Of a stretch of DNA of 64,000 bases, positions 45,771 through 54,650 are shown in pieces. Numbering within the stretch: the first letter of the stretch is position 1; every line of letters begins with the position of its first letter. The position numbers were made by a program, and so were the translations under genes. A model generated the notes under the pieces. The model was not told where the DNA came from. It saw only the letters and a list, made by a program, of their open reading frames with translations, and ran no database searches. Source of the stretch: Herpetosiphonaceae bacterium (lineage in GTDB: Bacteria; Chloroflexota; Chloroflexia; Chloroflexales; Herpetosiphonaceae); contig BPHZ01000010.1 of NCBI GenBank assembly GCA_026003835.1, positions 1-64,000 of the forward strand, written 5' to 3'.

Positions 45771-46646
45771 TTATGAGAAGAAGTTGGTTGAGATGAGAGG
45801 CTCATCAGCGTGATACCATCCGATGCCGAGTGTGCCTGGGCCTCCGTGGGCGCCGAGAACCGGCGTTAGCCCCGTGATGTAGAGTTCATTGCATTTGCAG
45901 CGAGCCTGGAGCTGTGCGGCCAGCTGTTCTGCTTCGTCGTGCGCCTCTGCATGGACAACCGCCGCGATCGTTGGGCGTCCTGCTGTTGCTGTGACAACTT
46001 CCTCTACCATCATACGTACTGCCCGCGATTTTGTACGGACGCGAGTGACTGGGATAATCCCAGCTTCAGTGATGGCTAATATCGGCACAAGCTGAAGCAT
46101 ATTGCCGACCCAGGCCGCGGCAGCGCCGATCCTGCCGCCGCGACGGAGATACTCCAGTGTCTCCAGCGTAAATCGCACCTGTGTGCGCTCGCGCACAGCC
46201 TCAGCAGCGGCTACAACCTCATCGAGACAAGCGCCGCGGGCGATAGCTCTGGCTGCTGCCAGCACTGCGAAGCCTGTGCCCATCGAGACCGAGCGGCTAT
46301 CGACCAGTCGTACCGGCGGCCCGTTGAAGAGTTGGGCAGCCTGCCATGCTGCCTCAAAGGTGGCGCTGAGCTGGCTGCCCAGCAATACTGCCACAATAGC
46401 TTCGGCGCCATCGTTGCGCAGTCGTTCGAAAGCCGCCAGGAAATCGCCCGCCGATGGCGCGGCAGTGGTTGGATGCAGCCCACCTAATCTGAGCCGATGG
46501 TAAAAATCAGCCGGCGATAAGTCGATCCCGTCACGGACCATTTGATTTCCAAAGCAGAGATAGACTGGTACCACGCTGATGCGATACTGATCGACGAGGT
46601 GCTCTGGGAGCCCGGCGGCGCTGTCGGTTAAGAGGGCTATCTTCAT
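45771..46646 (-). CDS. DegV-family fatty-acid-binding protein
   Basis: About 291 residues from the ATG at 46646 (MKIALLTDSAAGLPE); the longer frame begins with GTG at 46679. Family marks are TDSAAGLPEHLVDQY, VVPVYLCFGNQMVRDG, TTAAPSAGDFLAAFE (fatty-acid head-group contacts), VRLVDSRSVSMGTG, EYLRRGGRIG and the C-terminal GPGTLGIGWY. In Firmicutes such proteins (FakB) present bound fatty acid to a FakA kinase for phosphorylation. No FakA is in the window. A small gene follows in the same operon. Confidence 0.92.
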   Translation of the reverse strand: MKIALLTDSAAGLPEHLVDQYRISVVPVYLCFGNQMVRDGIDLSPADFYHRLRLGGLHPTTAAPSAGDFLAAFERLRNDGAEAIVAVLLGSQLSATFEAAWQAAQLFNGPPVRLVDSRSVSMGTGFAVLAAARAIARGACLDEVVAAAEAVRERTQVRFTLETLEYLRRGGRIGAAAAWVGNMLQLVPILAITEAGIIPVTRVRTKSRAVRMMVEEVVTATAGRPTIAAVVHAEAHDEAEQLAAQLQARCKCNELYITGLTPVLGAHGGPGTLGIGWYHADEPLISTNFFS

Positions 46647-46703
46647 CGTTACTAGCTTATAGGCTCTCAGCGAGGGCACTACTAAACAGATCGCTGGTCA
46701 TAC

Positions 46704-46738
46704 GGTGGTTTGGAGGGGCGTCATGCCTCCAAACCACC
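46704..46738. repeat. Dispersed intergenic repeat, copy F: perfect hairpin
   Basis: A 13-bp perfect stem GGTGGTTTGGAGG/CCTCCAAACCACC with a 9-base loop. It uses the GGTGGTTTGG core of the repeat family and lies between thiolase and degV, where it could end transcription or separate the two units. Confidence 0.75.
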
Positions 46739-46805
46739 GAGTTGGTCTATCCCATGGCCCTTTAGGACAGGAACGTGACGGGAGCGTCCCCGGCCTGGGA
46801 GCGCA

Positions 46806-47999
46806 CTAAATCAACTCCACTGCCAGGGCAACAGCCTCGCCGCCGCCAAGGCAGAGGGAAGCCAGCCCGCGCTTGCCGCCGCGCGCCTTAAGCGCGTAGA
46901 GCAGCGTTGTCAGTACGCGGGCGCCGCTGGCGCCAATGGGATGGCCTAGCGCGATAGCTCCGCCGTTGACATTGACGCGATCCCAATCGATGCCCAGTGC
47001 CTGCCCATTGGCGAGCACCTGGGCGGCGAAGGCCTCGTTGATCTCGAACAGGTCGTAGTCGTCGGCGCTGGTGCCCGTCTGCTCAAAGAGGCGTTGGATG
47101 GCGAAGGCGGGCGCTGTAAAGATCTCCAGCGGTTTCACCGCCGCCTGGGTATAGCCGATGATGCGGGCTACCGGCTGAACGCCGGCCTCGCGCGCCGTCG
47201 CCATACTGGTGACGACTAGCGCCGCGGCGCCGTCGGTGATACCCGGCGCATTGCCTGCGGTCACTGTACCGTTCTCCTGGAAGGCGGGTTTGAGTTTGCG
47301 CAGCGCCTCAATGCTTGTATCGCGCCGGGGCGGCTCATCAGCGCTCACCAGCAGCGTCTGGCCCTTCTTGCCGGGGATTTCGACGGGAACAATCTCTGCG
47401 TCGAATGCCCCTGCATCTTGTGCGGCGATAGCTCGCTCGTGCGAACGCAGCGCGTACTGGTCCTGCATCTCTCGGCTGATGCGATACTCGCAGGCGACCC
47501 ACTCCGCGGAATTCCCCATATGCTGGTTCTCGAAGGCGCACCAGAGGCCATCGTGGACTGTAGCATCCAGCAGTTCGCCATGACCGAGGCGGTAGCCGAA
47601 GCGGGCCTGGGGGAGCAAGTACGGCCCCGCCGACATATTCTCCATGCCGCCGGCGACGATCACATTGGCGTCGCCTGCTTTAATCATGCTCGCGGCCAGC
47701 ATGACCGCCTTCAGCCCCGAGCCACAGACTTTATTGATCGTCATGGCGCTGGTGCTGGTGGGGAGCCCGGCCTTGATCGCCGCCTGGCGCGCTGGTGCCT
47801 GGCCTTCGCCGGCGGTGATTACATTGCCCATGATGACTTCTTCGACAAGCTCTCCGGGGATGCCGGCGCGCTCAAGCGCAGCTTTGATGGCAATAGCGCC
47901 TAGCTGCGGCGCCGGGATCCCAGATAGTGCGCCGCCAAATTTGCCAATTGGTGTGCGGGCAGCGGAGAGGATCACCGGCTGCCGTCCGCTATCACTCAT
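46806..47999 (-). CDS. atoB: Acetyl-CoA acetyltransferase (thiolase)
   Basis: 397 residues from the ATG at 47999 ([20 protein letters not shown]), after AAGGAGG. It condenses two acetyl-CoA to acetoacetyl-CoA or runs the reverse. The nucleophile Cys is in [15 protein letters not shown]. The other signatures are [20 protein letters not shown] (His) and [15 protein letters not shown] (second Cys). Typical length. It is probably functionally paired with hbd. It is of the biosynthetic/acetoacetyl type rather than the long-chain FadA type by overall look, not proven. Confidence 0.95.
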   Translation of the reverse strand: MSDSGRQPVILSAARTPIGKFGGALSGIPAPQLGAIAIKAALERAGIPGELVEEVIMGNVITAGEGQAPARQAAIKAGLPTSTSAMTINKVCGSGLKAVMLAASMIKAGDANVIVAGGMENMSAGPYLLPQARFGYRLGHGELLDATVHDGLWCAFENQHMGNSAEWVACEYRISREMQDQYALRSHERAIAAQDAGAFDAEIVPVEIPGKKGQTLLVSADEPPRRDTSIEALRKLKPAFQENGTVTAGNAPGITDGAAALVVTSMATAREAGVQPVARIIGYTQAAVKPLEIFTAPAFAIQRLFEQTGTSADDYDLFEINEAFAAQVLANGQALGIDWDRVNVNGGAIALGHPIGASGARVLTTLLYALKARGGKRGLASLCLGGGEAVALAVELI

Positions 48000-48113
48000 G
48001 CTCAAACCCTCCTTGATTTTTACCCCGTGCAGGGGCAAATGGCCGGCGGCGTCATTGCCTCCGGCCTGTGTGTTTCTGTACTCCTCCCTATCTTACCATA
48101 CTAAAGCAAGTGG

Positions 48114-48785
48114 TTATTGATCCCCCTCCACGGCCTCGATAATGCGATTGGCCACTTCCTCAGGCGAGCCGGAGGCGTCAATGGTATGCACGATGCCGGA
48201 TGAGCGGTAGAACTCAATCAGCGGTTCGGTCTCCTCTTCATAGACGGAGAGCCGGCGCACGATCACGTTCGGCAGATCGTCGGGTCGCTGCACCAGCAGC
48301 CCGCCGCGATCCAGGCAGCGCTTCACGGCATCCTCGTCGTTGATATGGATGATTTCCTCGGCGCCGTCTCCGTAGCAGATTCGCCGCCCGCCCAGCCTGT
48401 AGACCGCCTCGGATACTGTCAGGTTTAGCTTAATGATCGCCGTGAGCGGGCGCTTAAGCTCCTCCAGCATCTTGTTGAGCGCCCTGGCCTGGTCCACGGT
48501 TCGTGGGAAACCGTCCAGTAAAAAGCCTTTATCGGGCGGAATATCTTCCAGCCATGTGCGGAGCGTCGCGATCATCAGCTCATCGGGGACGAGTCTGCCG
48601 TTCGCCAGCACATCGCGTACCTGCCGTCCCAATTCGGTGTTCGCCGCAATCTCTTCGCGTAATCGTTTCCCTGTGGAGATAGCCACCATCGGCCAGCGAT
48701 TCACAAGCAGCGCTGCCTGTGTGCTCTTTCCTGCTCCCGGCGGTCCGAAAAGAATTAAATGTGGTGGTCGATCTTTTAGTTGCAT
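48114..48785 (-). CDS. adk: Adenylate kinase
   Basis: 223 residues. Interconverts ATP + AMP and 2 ADP. The P-loop is LILFGPPGAGKSTQAALL, AMP-binding VAISTGKRLREEI and DGFPRTVDQARAL, and a long LID (RLGGRRICYGDGAEEIIHIN). The LID lacks the four-Cys zinc site. The start overlaps the end of the kinase-TPR gene by ten bases, so it is read from the same transcript. The protein is well conserved though not beside secY, where adk often lies; a second copy elsewhere is possible. Confidence 0.9.
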   Translation of the reverse strand: MQLKDRPPHLILFGPPGAGKSTQAALLVNRWPMVAISTGKRLREEIAANTELGRQVRDVLANGRLVPDELMIATLRTWLEDIPPDKGFLLDGFPRTVDQARALNKMLEELKRPLTAIIKLNLTVSEAVYRLGGRRICYGDGAEEIIHINDEDAVKRCLDRGGLLVQRPDDLPNVIVRRLSVYEEETEPLIEFYRSSGIVHTIDASGSPEEVANRIIEAVEGDQ

Positions 48786-51700
48786 CCGAAGCTACTCCTC
48801 GCCTCTTGTAGTTCGTCGAGATCCGGTTCTACTGCCAGGCCATCATGGATGGTCCGGCAGGCTGCCTCAACAGAGCCTTGCTGGAACTCGGCCTCTGCTT
48901 TCCAGCGGTAGAGTGTACCATCGCTGCCGTCGAGAGCAATTGCCTGATCGTAGGCCTCGATGGCTGCGCTATAGTTTGCCTGCTCGTGATAGGTACGGCC
49001 CAGGTTAAAGTAAAGAACTGGATCAGCCGGCGCCAGCGCAATCGCCTGCTGGAATGCGGCAATAGCTCTATCGTACTGGTGGGTGTAGGCATACGCCAGG
49101 CCAAGACGGTTATAAGCATCGACATCTTCCGGATTCAACTCAATTGCGCTGTTCAGCGTTGCGATGGCCTGGTCGTAGCTACCCTGCTGCAGATAGGCAT
49201 GTCCCAGACCGGCATAGGCATTTGAGTCGCTGGAGTTGAGGTTAATTGCCGCACTATAAGCATCAATAGCCCGATCGTACTCCCCGGTGATAACGTACTC
49301 GTTGCCAAGCTCGACATAGGCGAGTGGCAGAATATCGCCGTAGATGTCGGTCTCGATCGCCTTATTGTAAGCGTCAATGGCCGCTTGTGAGTCGCCGAGG
49401 GCACTGGTAATGAGCCCGCGATAGTAATGATAGAGGGCCTCGTTCGGGCTGAGCGCAATGGCGTTATCGATAGCTTGCAGCGCCGGATCATAGTTGTCCT
49501 GGCCGTAGTAGGTGCGACCCAGCCAGTATTGCGCATCGGGATTCTGTGAGTCACGCTCGATCGAGGCGGAAAAGGCATCGACGGCGCTGTCATACTCGCC
49601 CAGATCATAGGAGGCCCGGCCAAGATTGTAGTGGAGGACGGGATCATCGGGAGCGAGATCGATCGAGGCTCTGAAGGCATCTACGGCATGCTCAAACTCG
49701 CCGATGTCCAGATAGGACAGGCCAAGCCAGTTATGCAAATCGGGATCGTTGGGATTGATCTCGATGGCCTTGCTGAAGGCGTCAATGGCACTGTCGTACT
49801 CGCCAAGCCTGAAATAAGTCCTGCCGAGCGTGGTGTAGCTCTGAGCATCGCCAGGGTCGAGGGCGATGGCTTCGTTGAGCACATCGAGCGCCTGTTCAAG
49901 CTCATCATTTTCAAAGTAGGCCTGTCCCAGCGCTTGCTTGAAGCGAGCCGATTCGGGGTCGAGCCTCGCCGCCTGTGCGAAGGCCTCAATCGCCCGCTGG
50001 TAGTCGAAATTGCTCTGGTAGGCTCTGCCAAGGTTGTAGAAGGCATTTGCGTGGTTGGGGTTGAGCTCCACCGCCCACTCCAGCGACTCGATAGCCTCCG
50101 CATAGTCGCCTAAGGCGAGCTGTGTCTCGCCGATAAGACTATGGGCAAAGGCGTTATCGGCGTTCCGCTTGAGATCCTGCTCGGCGATAGCGATAGCCTG
50201 CTGCAGCGCATCGTTCGCCCCTGGATCGTCGAGGGACTGGAGAATATAGCCCAGGTAGAGCCAGTAGAGGGCATCGTTGGGCCGCGCCTCAATCGCCTTA
50301 CGCAAGTCGTCGCGGGCGGCCTCGAGCTCCGTCTGCCAGTTGTAGCCGGCGATATAGGCCCTATCCCAGTGGCTGATCGCCCGGCCATAGTAGCCGGCGG
50401 CTCCCTGTGGGTCGAGTTCGATGACCTTATTGAATTGCTCGATAGCCTCATCATACGAGCGTTGCGCATTCAGCACCCAGCCGAGGCCATCGTAGCCCGG
50501 CCAATATGTTGCATCGCGCTCAAGAGCGGCGCTAAAGGCTTTCCTGGCATCGTCGTAGCGCTTGAGATCGATATAAAAATAGCCCAGGTTGCTATGAAGG
50601 AGAGCGACGTGATCTTGCAGGCCGATCGCCCGCTGGTACTCCTCAATCGCCCGCTGTATCAATGAGCGATCGTTTGTCAGGGTAAAGCGGCTGGAAAGCA
50701 CCGAGCCTTTATCGGCATGGGCCTCAGACTGGTTGAAGCGACTCTCATCGTCGGCCAGCGCGATCGCCTTATCGGCGTCTCGCTCAGCCTGATCCAGCAG
50801 ATCGGGCCGGTAATCCACGATAGCCTGGTATGAGAGCACTAACGCGCGGCTGCTGTAGCCGAGAGAAAGCTGAGGATCGAGGGTAACGGCCTGGTCCGCA
50901 TATTTTAGCGCTTCTTCAAGCGTATCCTTTGACTCAAGCAGCCCCTGCGCCATCCAGGCGTGTGCCGGGGCATAATTGGGATCGATATCCAGCGCTTTCT
51001 GGGCAGCTATTACTACCTGTTCATGCTGGCCGCGCAGCTGGTAGAGCATCGCCAGGAAGGTGTGGGCCTCAACATTGCGTGGATCAAGCTTGATGGCCTC
51101 TTGTGTTTCGGCAAGCGCCTCGTCGAAGCCGCCTCTACGCTCAAAGGCCGCCTGTGCTTTTTCTAGATGATCGAGCGCCTGTTCTGCAGGACTTGGGCGC
51201 AGTACTATGAAGGCCGTGATGGCGACCAACCCCAGCACCAGCGCTGCCGCGCCGATCATCAATGGCAGGCGGCCTTTTGCCGCAGGTTGAGCACTGTGGG
51301 CGCCGTAGGGCGGGCTGTAGCCGGGTTGCTGCGAACCATAGGGCGGGCTGGGCGGCTGGGCGCCATAAGGCGGACTGTAGCCGGGTGGCGGCGAACCATA
51401 GGGCGGGCTGGGCGGCTGGGCGCCATAAGGCGGACTGTAGCCGGGTGGCGGCGAACCATAGGGCGGACTGGGCGGCTGGGCGCCGTAGGGCGGGCTGTAG
51501 CCGGGTGGCGGCGAACCATAGGGCGGGCTGATGGGCAGCGGGTTTGGAAGGGGCGCGGTAGTAGCGCCTGCGCTGCCTGGATACGGCGAGTGCGCAACCA
51601 CGGACGGCTGAGGGAATGCCGCCTGGGCGCTGGCTGTTGTCAGCGCCTCAACCATCTCGCGGGCGCTGCCATAGCGCATCTGTGGGTCGCGCGCCAGCGC

Positions 51701-52450
51701 TCGCATCACAACGTCCTCGACAGCGCGAGGAAGCGTGGGGAGATAATCGCTGGGGGGTTGCGGCGGCTGCATCAGCCGTGCCATCAGCACCGCAGTCGGG
51801 CTCGCGCCGCTGAAGGGCAACTTACCCGTCAGCATCTCATAAAGCACAATACCCAACGAGTAAAGGTCGCTTGGCGCTTTCACATCCTCGCCACGCGCCT
51901 GCTCAGGCGACATATACTCTGGGGTGCCCATAATCGTACCGGCCATTGTCAGGCCGGAACCGCTGGAGCCGCGTGCCAGCCCAAAATCGGTGAGATAGAC
52001 CCAGCCATCCTGGGTAATCATGATATTGGAGGGCTTGATATCGCGGTGGATGATGCCGCGCGAGTGGGCATAGTCGAGTGCTTCCGCCATCTGGTCCAGC
52101 AGCCGAATGACCTGCTCGACCGGCATAGGGCCGCTTTTAAGGATCAGGTTGCGGAGGGTCTGGCCTTCAATATGTTTCATCGCAATGTAATGCAGGCCAT
52201 CGACCGAGCCGATCTCATAGATTGGAACGATATGCTTGTGTTCGAGCCGGGCAGCGCTGCGCGCCTCTTGCTGAAAGCGCGCGACATAGCTTTGATCAAA
52301 GGTCAGCGCGGGGGGGAGAACTTTCAGCGCCACAACCCGATCCAGGTTGGTCTGATGGGCCTTGTAGACAGCGCCCATCCCGCCGCGCCCCAGCTCTTCG
52401 AGGATCTCGAAGTGGTCTATCGTCTTGCCTACAAGGTTTAGATCGTCCAT
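48776..52450 (-). CDS. Serine/threonine protein kinase with Pro-rich linker, membrane helix and many TPR repeats
   Basis: 1224 residues from the ATG at 52450 (MDDLNLVGKTIDHFEIL), after GGGAGG. Residues ~12-270 form a complete kinase: ELGRGGMGAVYKAHQ, ALKVL, IIHRDIKPSNIMI, LTDFGLARGSS and GTPEYMSPEQARGED. Residues ~307-384 are tandem SPPYG/PPPGYSPPYGAQPP units encoded by 60-base DNA repeats. A membrane helix (LPLMIGAAALVLGLVAITAF) follows near residue 395. The outer part holds some 20 TPR units (for example GLAYAYTHQYDRAIAAFQQA). If the kinase is inside, the TPR array is outside, and signals may be read there. It is intact. adk follows with a ten-base overlap. Confidence 0.95.
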   Translation of the reverse strand: MDDLNLVGKTIDHFEILEELGRGGMGAVYKAHQTNLDRVVALKVLPPALTFDQSYVARFQQEARSAARLEHKHIVPIYEIGSVDGLHYIAMKHIEGQTLRNLILKSGPMPVEQVIRLLDQMAEALDYAHSRGIIHRDIKPSNIMITQDGWVYLTDFGLARGSSGSGLTMAGTIMGTPEYMSPEQARGEDVKAPSDLYSLGIVLYEMLTGKLPFSGASPTAVLMARLMQPPQPPSDYLPTLPRAVEDVVMRALARDPQMRYGSAREMVEALTTASAQAAFPQPSVVAHSPYPGSAGATTAPLPNPLPISPPYGSPPPGYSPPYGAQPPSPPYGSPPPGYSPPYGAQPPSPPYGSPPPGYSPPYGAQPPSPPYGSQQPGYSPPYGAHSAQPAAKGRLPLMIGAAALVLGLVAITAFIVLRPSPAEQALDHLEKAQAAFERRGGFDEALAETQEAIKLDPRNVEAHTFLAMLYQLRGQHEQVVIAAQKALDIDPNYAPAHAWMAQGLLESKDTLEEALKYADQAVTLDPQLSLGYSSRALVLSYQAIVDYRPDLLDQAERDADKAIALADDESRFNQSEAHADKGSVLSSRFTLTNDRSLIQRAIEEYQRAIGLQDHVALLHSNLGYFYIDLKRYDDARKAFSAALERDATYWPGYDGLGWVLNAQRSYDEAIEQFNKVIELDPQGAAGYYGRAISHWDRAYIAGYNWQTELEAARDDLRKAIEARPNDALYWLYLGYILQSLDDPGANDALQQAIAIAEQDLKRNADNAFAHSLIGETQLALGDYAEAIESLEWAVELNPNHANAFYNLGRAYQSNFDYQRAIEAFAQAARLDPESARFKQALGQAYFENDELEQALDVLNEAIALDPGDAQSYTTLGRTYFRLGEYDSAIDAFSKAIEINPNDPDLHNWLGLSYLDIGEFEHAVDAFRASIDLAPDDPVLHYNLGRASYDLGEYDSAVDAFSASIERDSQNPDAQYWLGRTYYGQDNYDPALQAIDNAIALSPNEALYHYYRGLITSALGDSQAAIDAYNKAIETDIYGDILPLAYVELGNEYVITGEYDRAIDAYSAAINLNSSDSNAYAGLGHAYLQQGSYDQAIATLNSAIELNPEDVDAYNRLGLAYAYTHQYDRAIAAFQQAIALAPADPVLYFNLGRTYHEQANYSAAIEAYDQAIALDGSDGTLYRWKAEAEFQQGSVEAACRTIHDGLAVEPDLDELQEARSSFGCN
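51299..51530. repeat. 60-bp coding minisatellite
   Basis: Four nearly identical 60-base units (CGCCATAAGGCGGACTGTAG-type start) that encode the Pro/Tyr/Gly-rich linker of the kinase. Units differ at a few positions only, so length variation between strains is likely. Confidence 0.85.
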
Positions 52451-52490
52451 AAGACCTCCCCCGCCATGCGCATCGCTCCTGGTTGTTGCC

Positions 52491-53336
52491 CTAGTATAGC
52501 GCAGGATGGGTGGGTTGGGAACAGGGTAAAACAATCTCTTGAAACTGCGTGGAGGCCGTGGACGAACACAACAGAGATGGGTTTGTGGTCAGGCACAGTG
52601 ATGTTGATGAGGAAGGATGAGCCGGAGCGGCGCAGCTCTTCCAAATCTCCCCATCACGCTGGGACTCCTCGTTTGATGATTTGAATACGTGCTGGCAACG
52701 TTCCTGTAGCCAGTTCCAGAATGCTTCACAGTCTCCATCAAAGCGATAAACAACAGCTTTGACCTCTGTGAATTGGAAAACGGTGCTGTTGAGCTGCGAT
52801 AGAAGCATCTGAGATCCCGCACTTGTCGAAGCGTTTGGAATGATGTGCGAGAAGTTCTTAAAGTCGACGATTGCCAGGCCCTCCGGATCGATAGTGACGC
52901 TGTTAAGCATACCCGTGGTCTGAACGCTGAACCACGAATTCAGTCCAGCGGCCTGCTCTTGGGGTGTTGGCCCGCGTAGGAGAGATTCGAGAGCTACGTG
53001 TAACCTGGTTTGTGTATCTACTGTATTGGGCGCTGGACGGGTTACCGGTTGAGGTTGAGATGGCGGAGGATGTGCTTCACATGTAAAGTAGACAAGAATC
53101 TCTGATACAGCGGGTGTAACCCGTGTTTGTCGATCTGCGCAATTGGCGATAGTTGGTTCATGGTGCGAATGTGATGGAACGGGTGTAGGGGATGATAATC
53201 CTGCCGCTGTTGCTGGAGTCTGGGTCACAGTCGTGCTTGTGGATGGCACGTCTGTTTGATAGGGGCGTGGTGAACAACCTGTTATGGCAATTGCAACGAT
53301 TGCCGTTAGCGCAATGCGTCTACACAGTCGGATCAT
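52491..53336 (-). CDS. GerMN-domain lipoprotein with anomalous C-terminus
   Basis: 281 residues. The lipobox is AIAITGCSPRP, followed by a Ser/Thr/Pro linker. A GerMN domain starts near residue 85 (EILVYFTCEAHPP) and includes ALESLLRGPTPQEQAAGLNS, VTIDPEGLAIVDFKNF and VVYRFDGDCEAFWNWLQER. GerMN domains sit in surface lipoproteins related to sporulation and germination proteins, probably binding wall glycan. The last ~55 residues (from about 52660) are encoded by copy G of the dispersed repeat and a hydrolase-like scrap, so the natural end was probably replaced. Confidence 0.78.
   Translation of the reverse strand: MIRLCRRIALTAIVAIAITGCSPRPYQTDVPSTSTTVTQTPATAAGLSSPTPVPSHSHHEPTIANCADRQTRVTPAVSEILVYFTCEAHPPPSQPQPVTRPAPNTVDTQTRLHVALESLLRGPTPQEQAAGLNSWFSVQTTGMLNSVTIDPEGLAIVDFKNFSHIIPNASTSAGSQMLLSQLNSTVFQFTEVKAVVYRFDGDCEAFWNWLQERCQHVFKSSNEESQRDGEIWKSCAAPAHPSSSTSLCLTTNPSLLCSSTASTQFQEIVLPCSQPTHPALY
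52500..52590 (-). pseudogene. Fragment resembling an alpha/beta hydrolase start
   Basis: In another frame than the GerMN gene, the minus strand reads HKPISVVFVHGLHAVS. It looks like the KPVLVFVHGLHG strand of the lipase at 42.7 kb, including a run of similar DNA (GTCCACGGCCTCCA). Only this motif is present, so it is at most a remnant. Confidence 0.35.
52585..52665 (-). repeat. Dispersed intergenic repeat, copy G
   Basis: Minus-strand GATGGGGAGATTTGGAAGAG, CGCCGCTCCGG, CCTTCCTCATCAACATCA and CTGTGCCTGACCAC line up base for base with copy C. It overlaps the 3' end of the GerMN gene. Confidence 0.7.
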
Positions 53337-53348
53337 GGTTTTCCCTCA

Positions 53349-53392
53349 ACGAGAATAGACAGACCAACAGAGATTGGCCTGTCTGTTCTCGT
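53349..53392. terminator. Hairpin between moaA and the GerMN gene
   Basis: Long imperfect stem: ACGAGAATAGACAGACCAA with TTGGCCTGTCTGTTCTCGT, loop of 6. It could end the mrp-moaA transcript or fold in the GerMN leader. No T-run. Confidence 0.5.
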
Positions 53393-53490
53393 GGTCGATC
53401 ACAGCAGTATTGATAGGATGGTTTGGTGGGGCGCAGCCCCTCCAGTTCCCCCGTTCTTTATGATCGTTACGGTGGTGGTCCACCAGTAGC
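53391..53490 (+). repeat. Dispersed intergenic repeat, copy H
   Basis: GTGGTCGATCACAGCAG, GGTTTGGTGGGGCGCAGCCCC, CTCCAGTTCCCCC and GGTGGTCCACCAG. With copy D it defines the full ~100-base unit. Confidence 0.75.
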
Positions 53491-53584
53491 AATTATAAAG
53501 GTTGAGCGGAGGATACGCTGTCCGGGCCGCACACCAGGCTGGTGGTTGTGTTGGACCTGCGGGAGCTATGGGGAAAGCTCCCGG

Positions 53585-54643
53585 CTATCCGCCGAGCTGG
53601 GACATGCCGCGTACCGTGGGCTTGACGCCCTCGGGGAGACCATGCCCCCAGGGTTTGAGGTGGACTGCCTGCCTGATCAGCGCCTCAAGGTCGCTGTCAT
53701 TGGCGCCCCCGCGCAGTGCCGCGCGCAGGTCAAGCTCGTCATCGCGCAGCAAGCAGAGGTGGAGCTTGCCGTCGGCGGTGAGGCGCATTCTATTGCAGGT
53801 GGAGCAGAAGGGATCGGTAACGGAGCTGATAAAGCCCAGTGTGCCCTTCGCATCCTGAAGTTTATAGGTACGAGCGGGATCACTACCGAACCAGCCGACG
53901 AACTCCAGCGGGCCGCACTCGCGCTCGATACGCTCGATCAGCTCGGCTGTAGGTACAACACCGCCCTCGGCGACACCGTCGACGCCGACGAGCGGCATGA
54001 CCTCAATAAAGCGCATCTGCCACGGCCACTTCAGAGTCAGCCGGGCCAGGTCGGCGGCGTCATCCTCGTTATAGCCGCGTACGATCACGCAGTTAAGCTT
54101 GAGCGGCGTAAGGCCGGCCGCCTCTGCAGCCTCGATACCCGCCCACACGCGTTCAAGATTTCCGCCGCGCGTCATGCGGCGAAACTTCTCCGGGTTCAAC
54201 GTATCGATACTGATATTGACCCTGGTCAGCCCGGCCTCGGCGAGGGGACCAGCCATATCATCCAGCAGGAGCCCATTCGTAGTCATCGAGATCTCGCGGA
54301 TGCCGGGTGTCCTTGCGATCTCGCGTACCAGCTCAACCAGCCCGCGCCGCAACGTGGGCTCGCCGCCGGTCAGGCGAATCTTTTCAAAGCCGACAGCTGC
54401 TGCGCTCTTGATGACGCGCAGCAGCTCTTCGTTGGTCAGCAGCTCGCTCTTCGAGGTAAACTGTACCCCCTCAGCAGGCATACAGTAGACACAGCGGAAG
54501 TTACAGCGATCCGTCAGCGAGACTCGCAAGTAGTTGATGCGCCGGCCAAACTGGTCATGGGCCGGACCCTGCTGGTCATAGAAGCTCGCCGGCGCCTGCT
54601 GGTAGGCCGCCGCGACTGAATCGAAGAGCTTGATCATGGTCAT
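53585..54643 (-). CDS. moaA: GTP 3',8-cyclase, molybdenum cofactor synthesis
   Basis: About 352 residues from the ATG at 54643 (MTMIKLFDSVAAAY); the longer frame starts at 54679. A radical-SAM enzyme that starts molybdopterin synthesis from GTP. The first [4Fe-4S] site is TDRCNFRCVYCMP. The GTP-binding second cluster is DPFCSTCNRMRLTADGKLHL followed by C. The protein ends in Gly-Gly (MSQLGG), the functional tail of MoaA. The N-terminal ~35 residues extend the usual start. It follows an Mrp-type ATPase gene closely. With modAB at 21 kb it shows the cell uses molybdenum or tungsten enzymes. Confidence 0.95.
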   Translation of the reverse strand: MTMIKLFDSVAAAYQQAPASFYDQQGPAHDQFGRRINYLRVSLTDRCNFRCVYCMPAEGVQFTSKSELLTNEELLRVIKSAAAVGFEKIRLTGGEPTLRRGLVELVREIARTPGIREISMTTNGLLLDDMAGPLAEAGLTRVNISIDTLNPEKFRRMTRGGNLERVWAGIEAAEAAGLTPLKLNCVIVRGYNEDDAADLARLTLKWPWQMRFIEVMPLVGVDGVAEGGVVPTAELIERIERECGPLEFVGWFGSDPARTYKLQDAKGTLGFISSVTDPFCSTCNRMRLTADGKLHLCLLRDDELDLRAALRGGANDSDLEALIRQAVHLKPWGHGLPEGVKPTVRGMSQLGG

Positions 54644-54650
54644 AATACAA

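Noticed and set aside
51259..51600. Regular 60-base repeats that could be taken for a CRISPR array
   Set aside because: The units are contiguous, have no variable spacers and are read in frame as the Pro/Tyr/Gly linker of the kinase.
51167..52441. Plus-strand open frame of 424 codons opposite the kinase gene
   Set aside because: It covers the repeat linker and kinase domain in antisense, with Arg/Ala/Gly-rich content and no motif; a shadow of the kinase frame.
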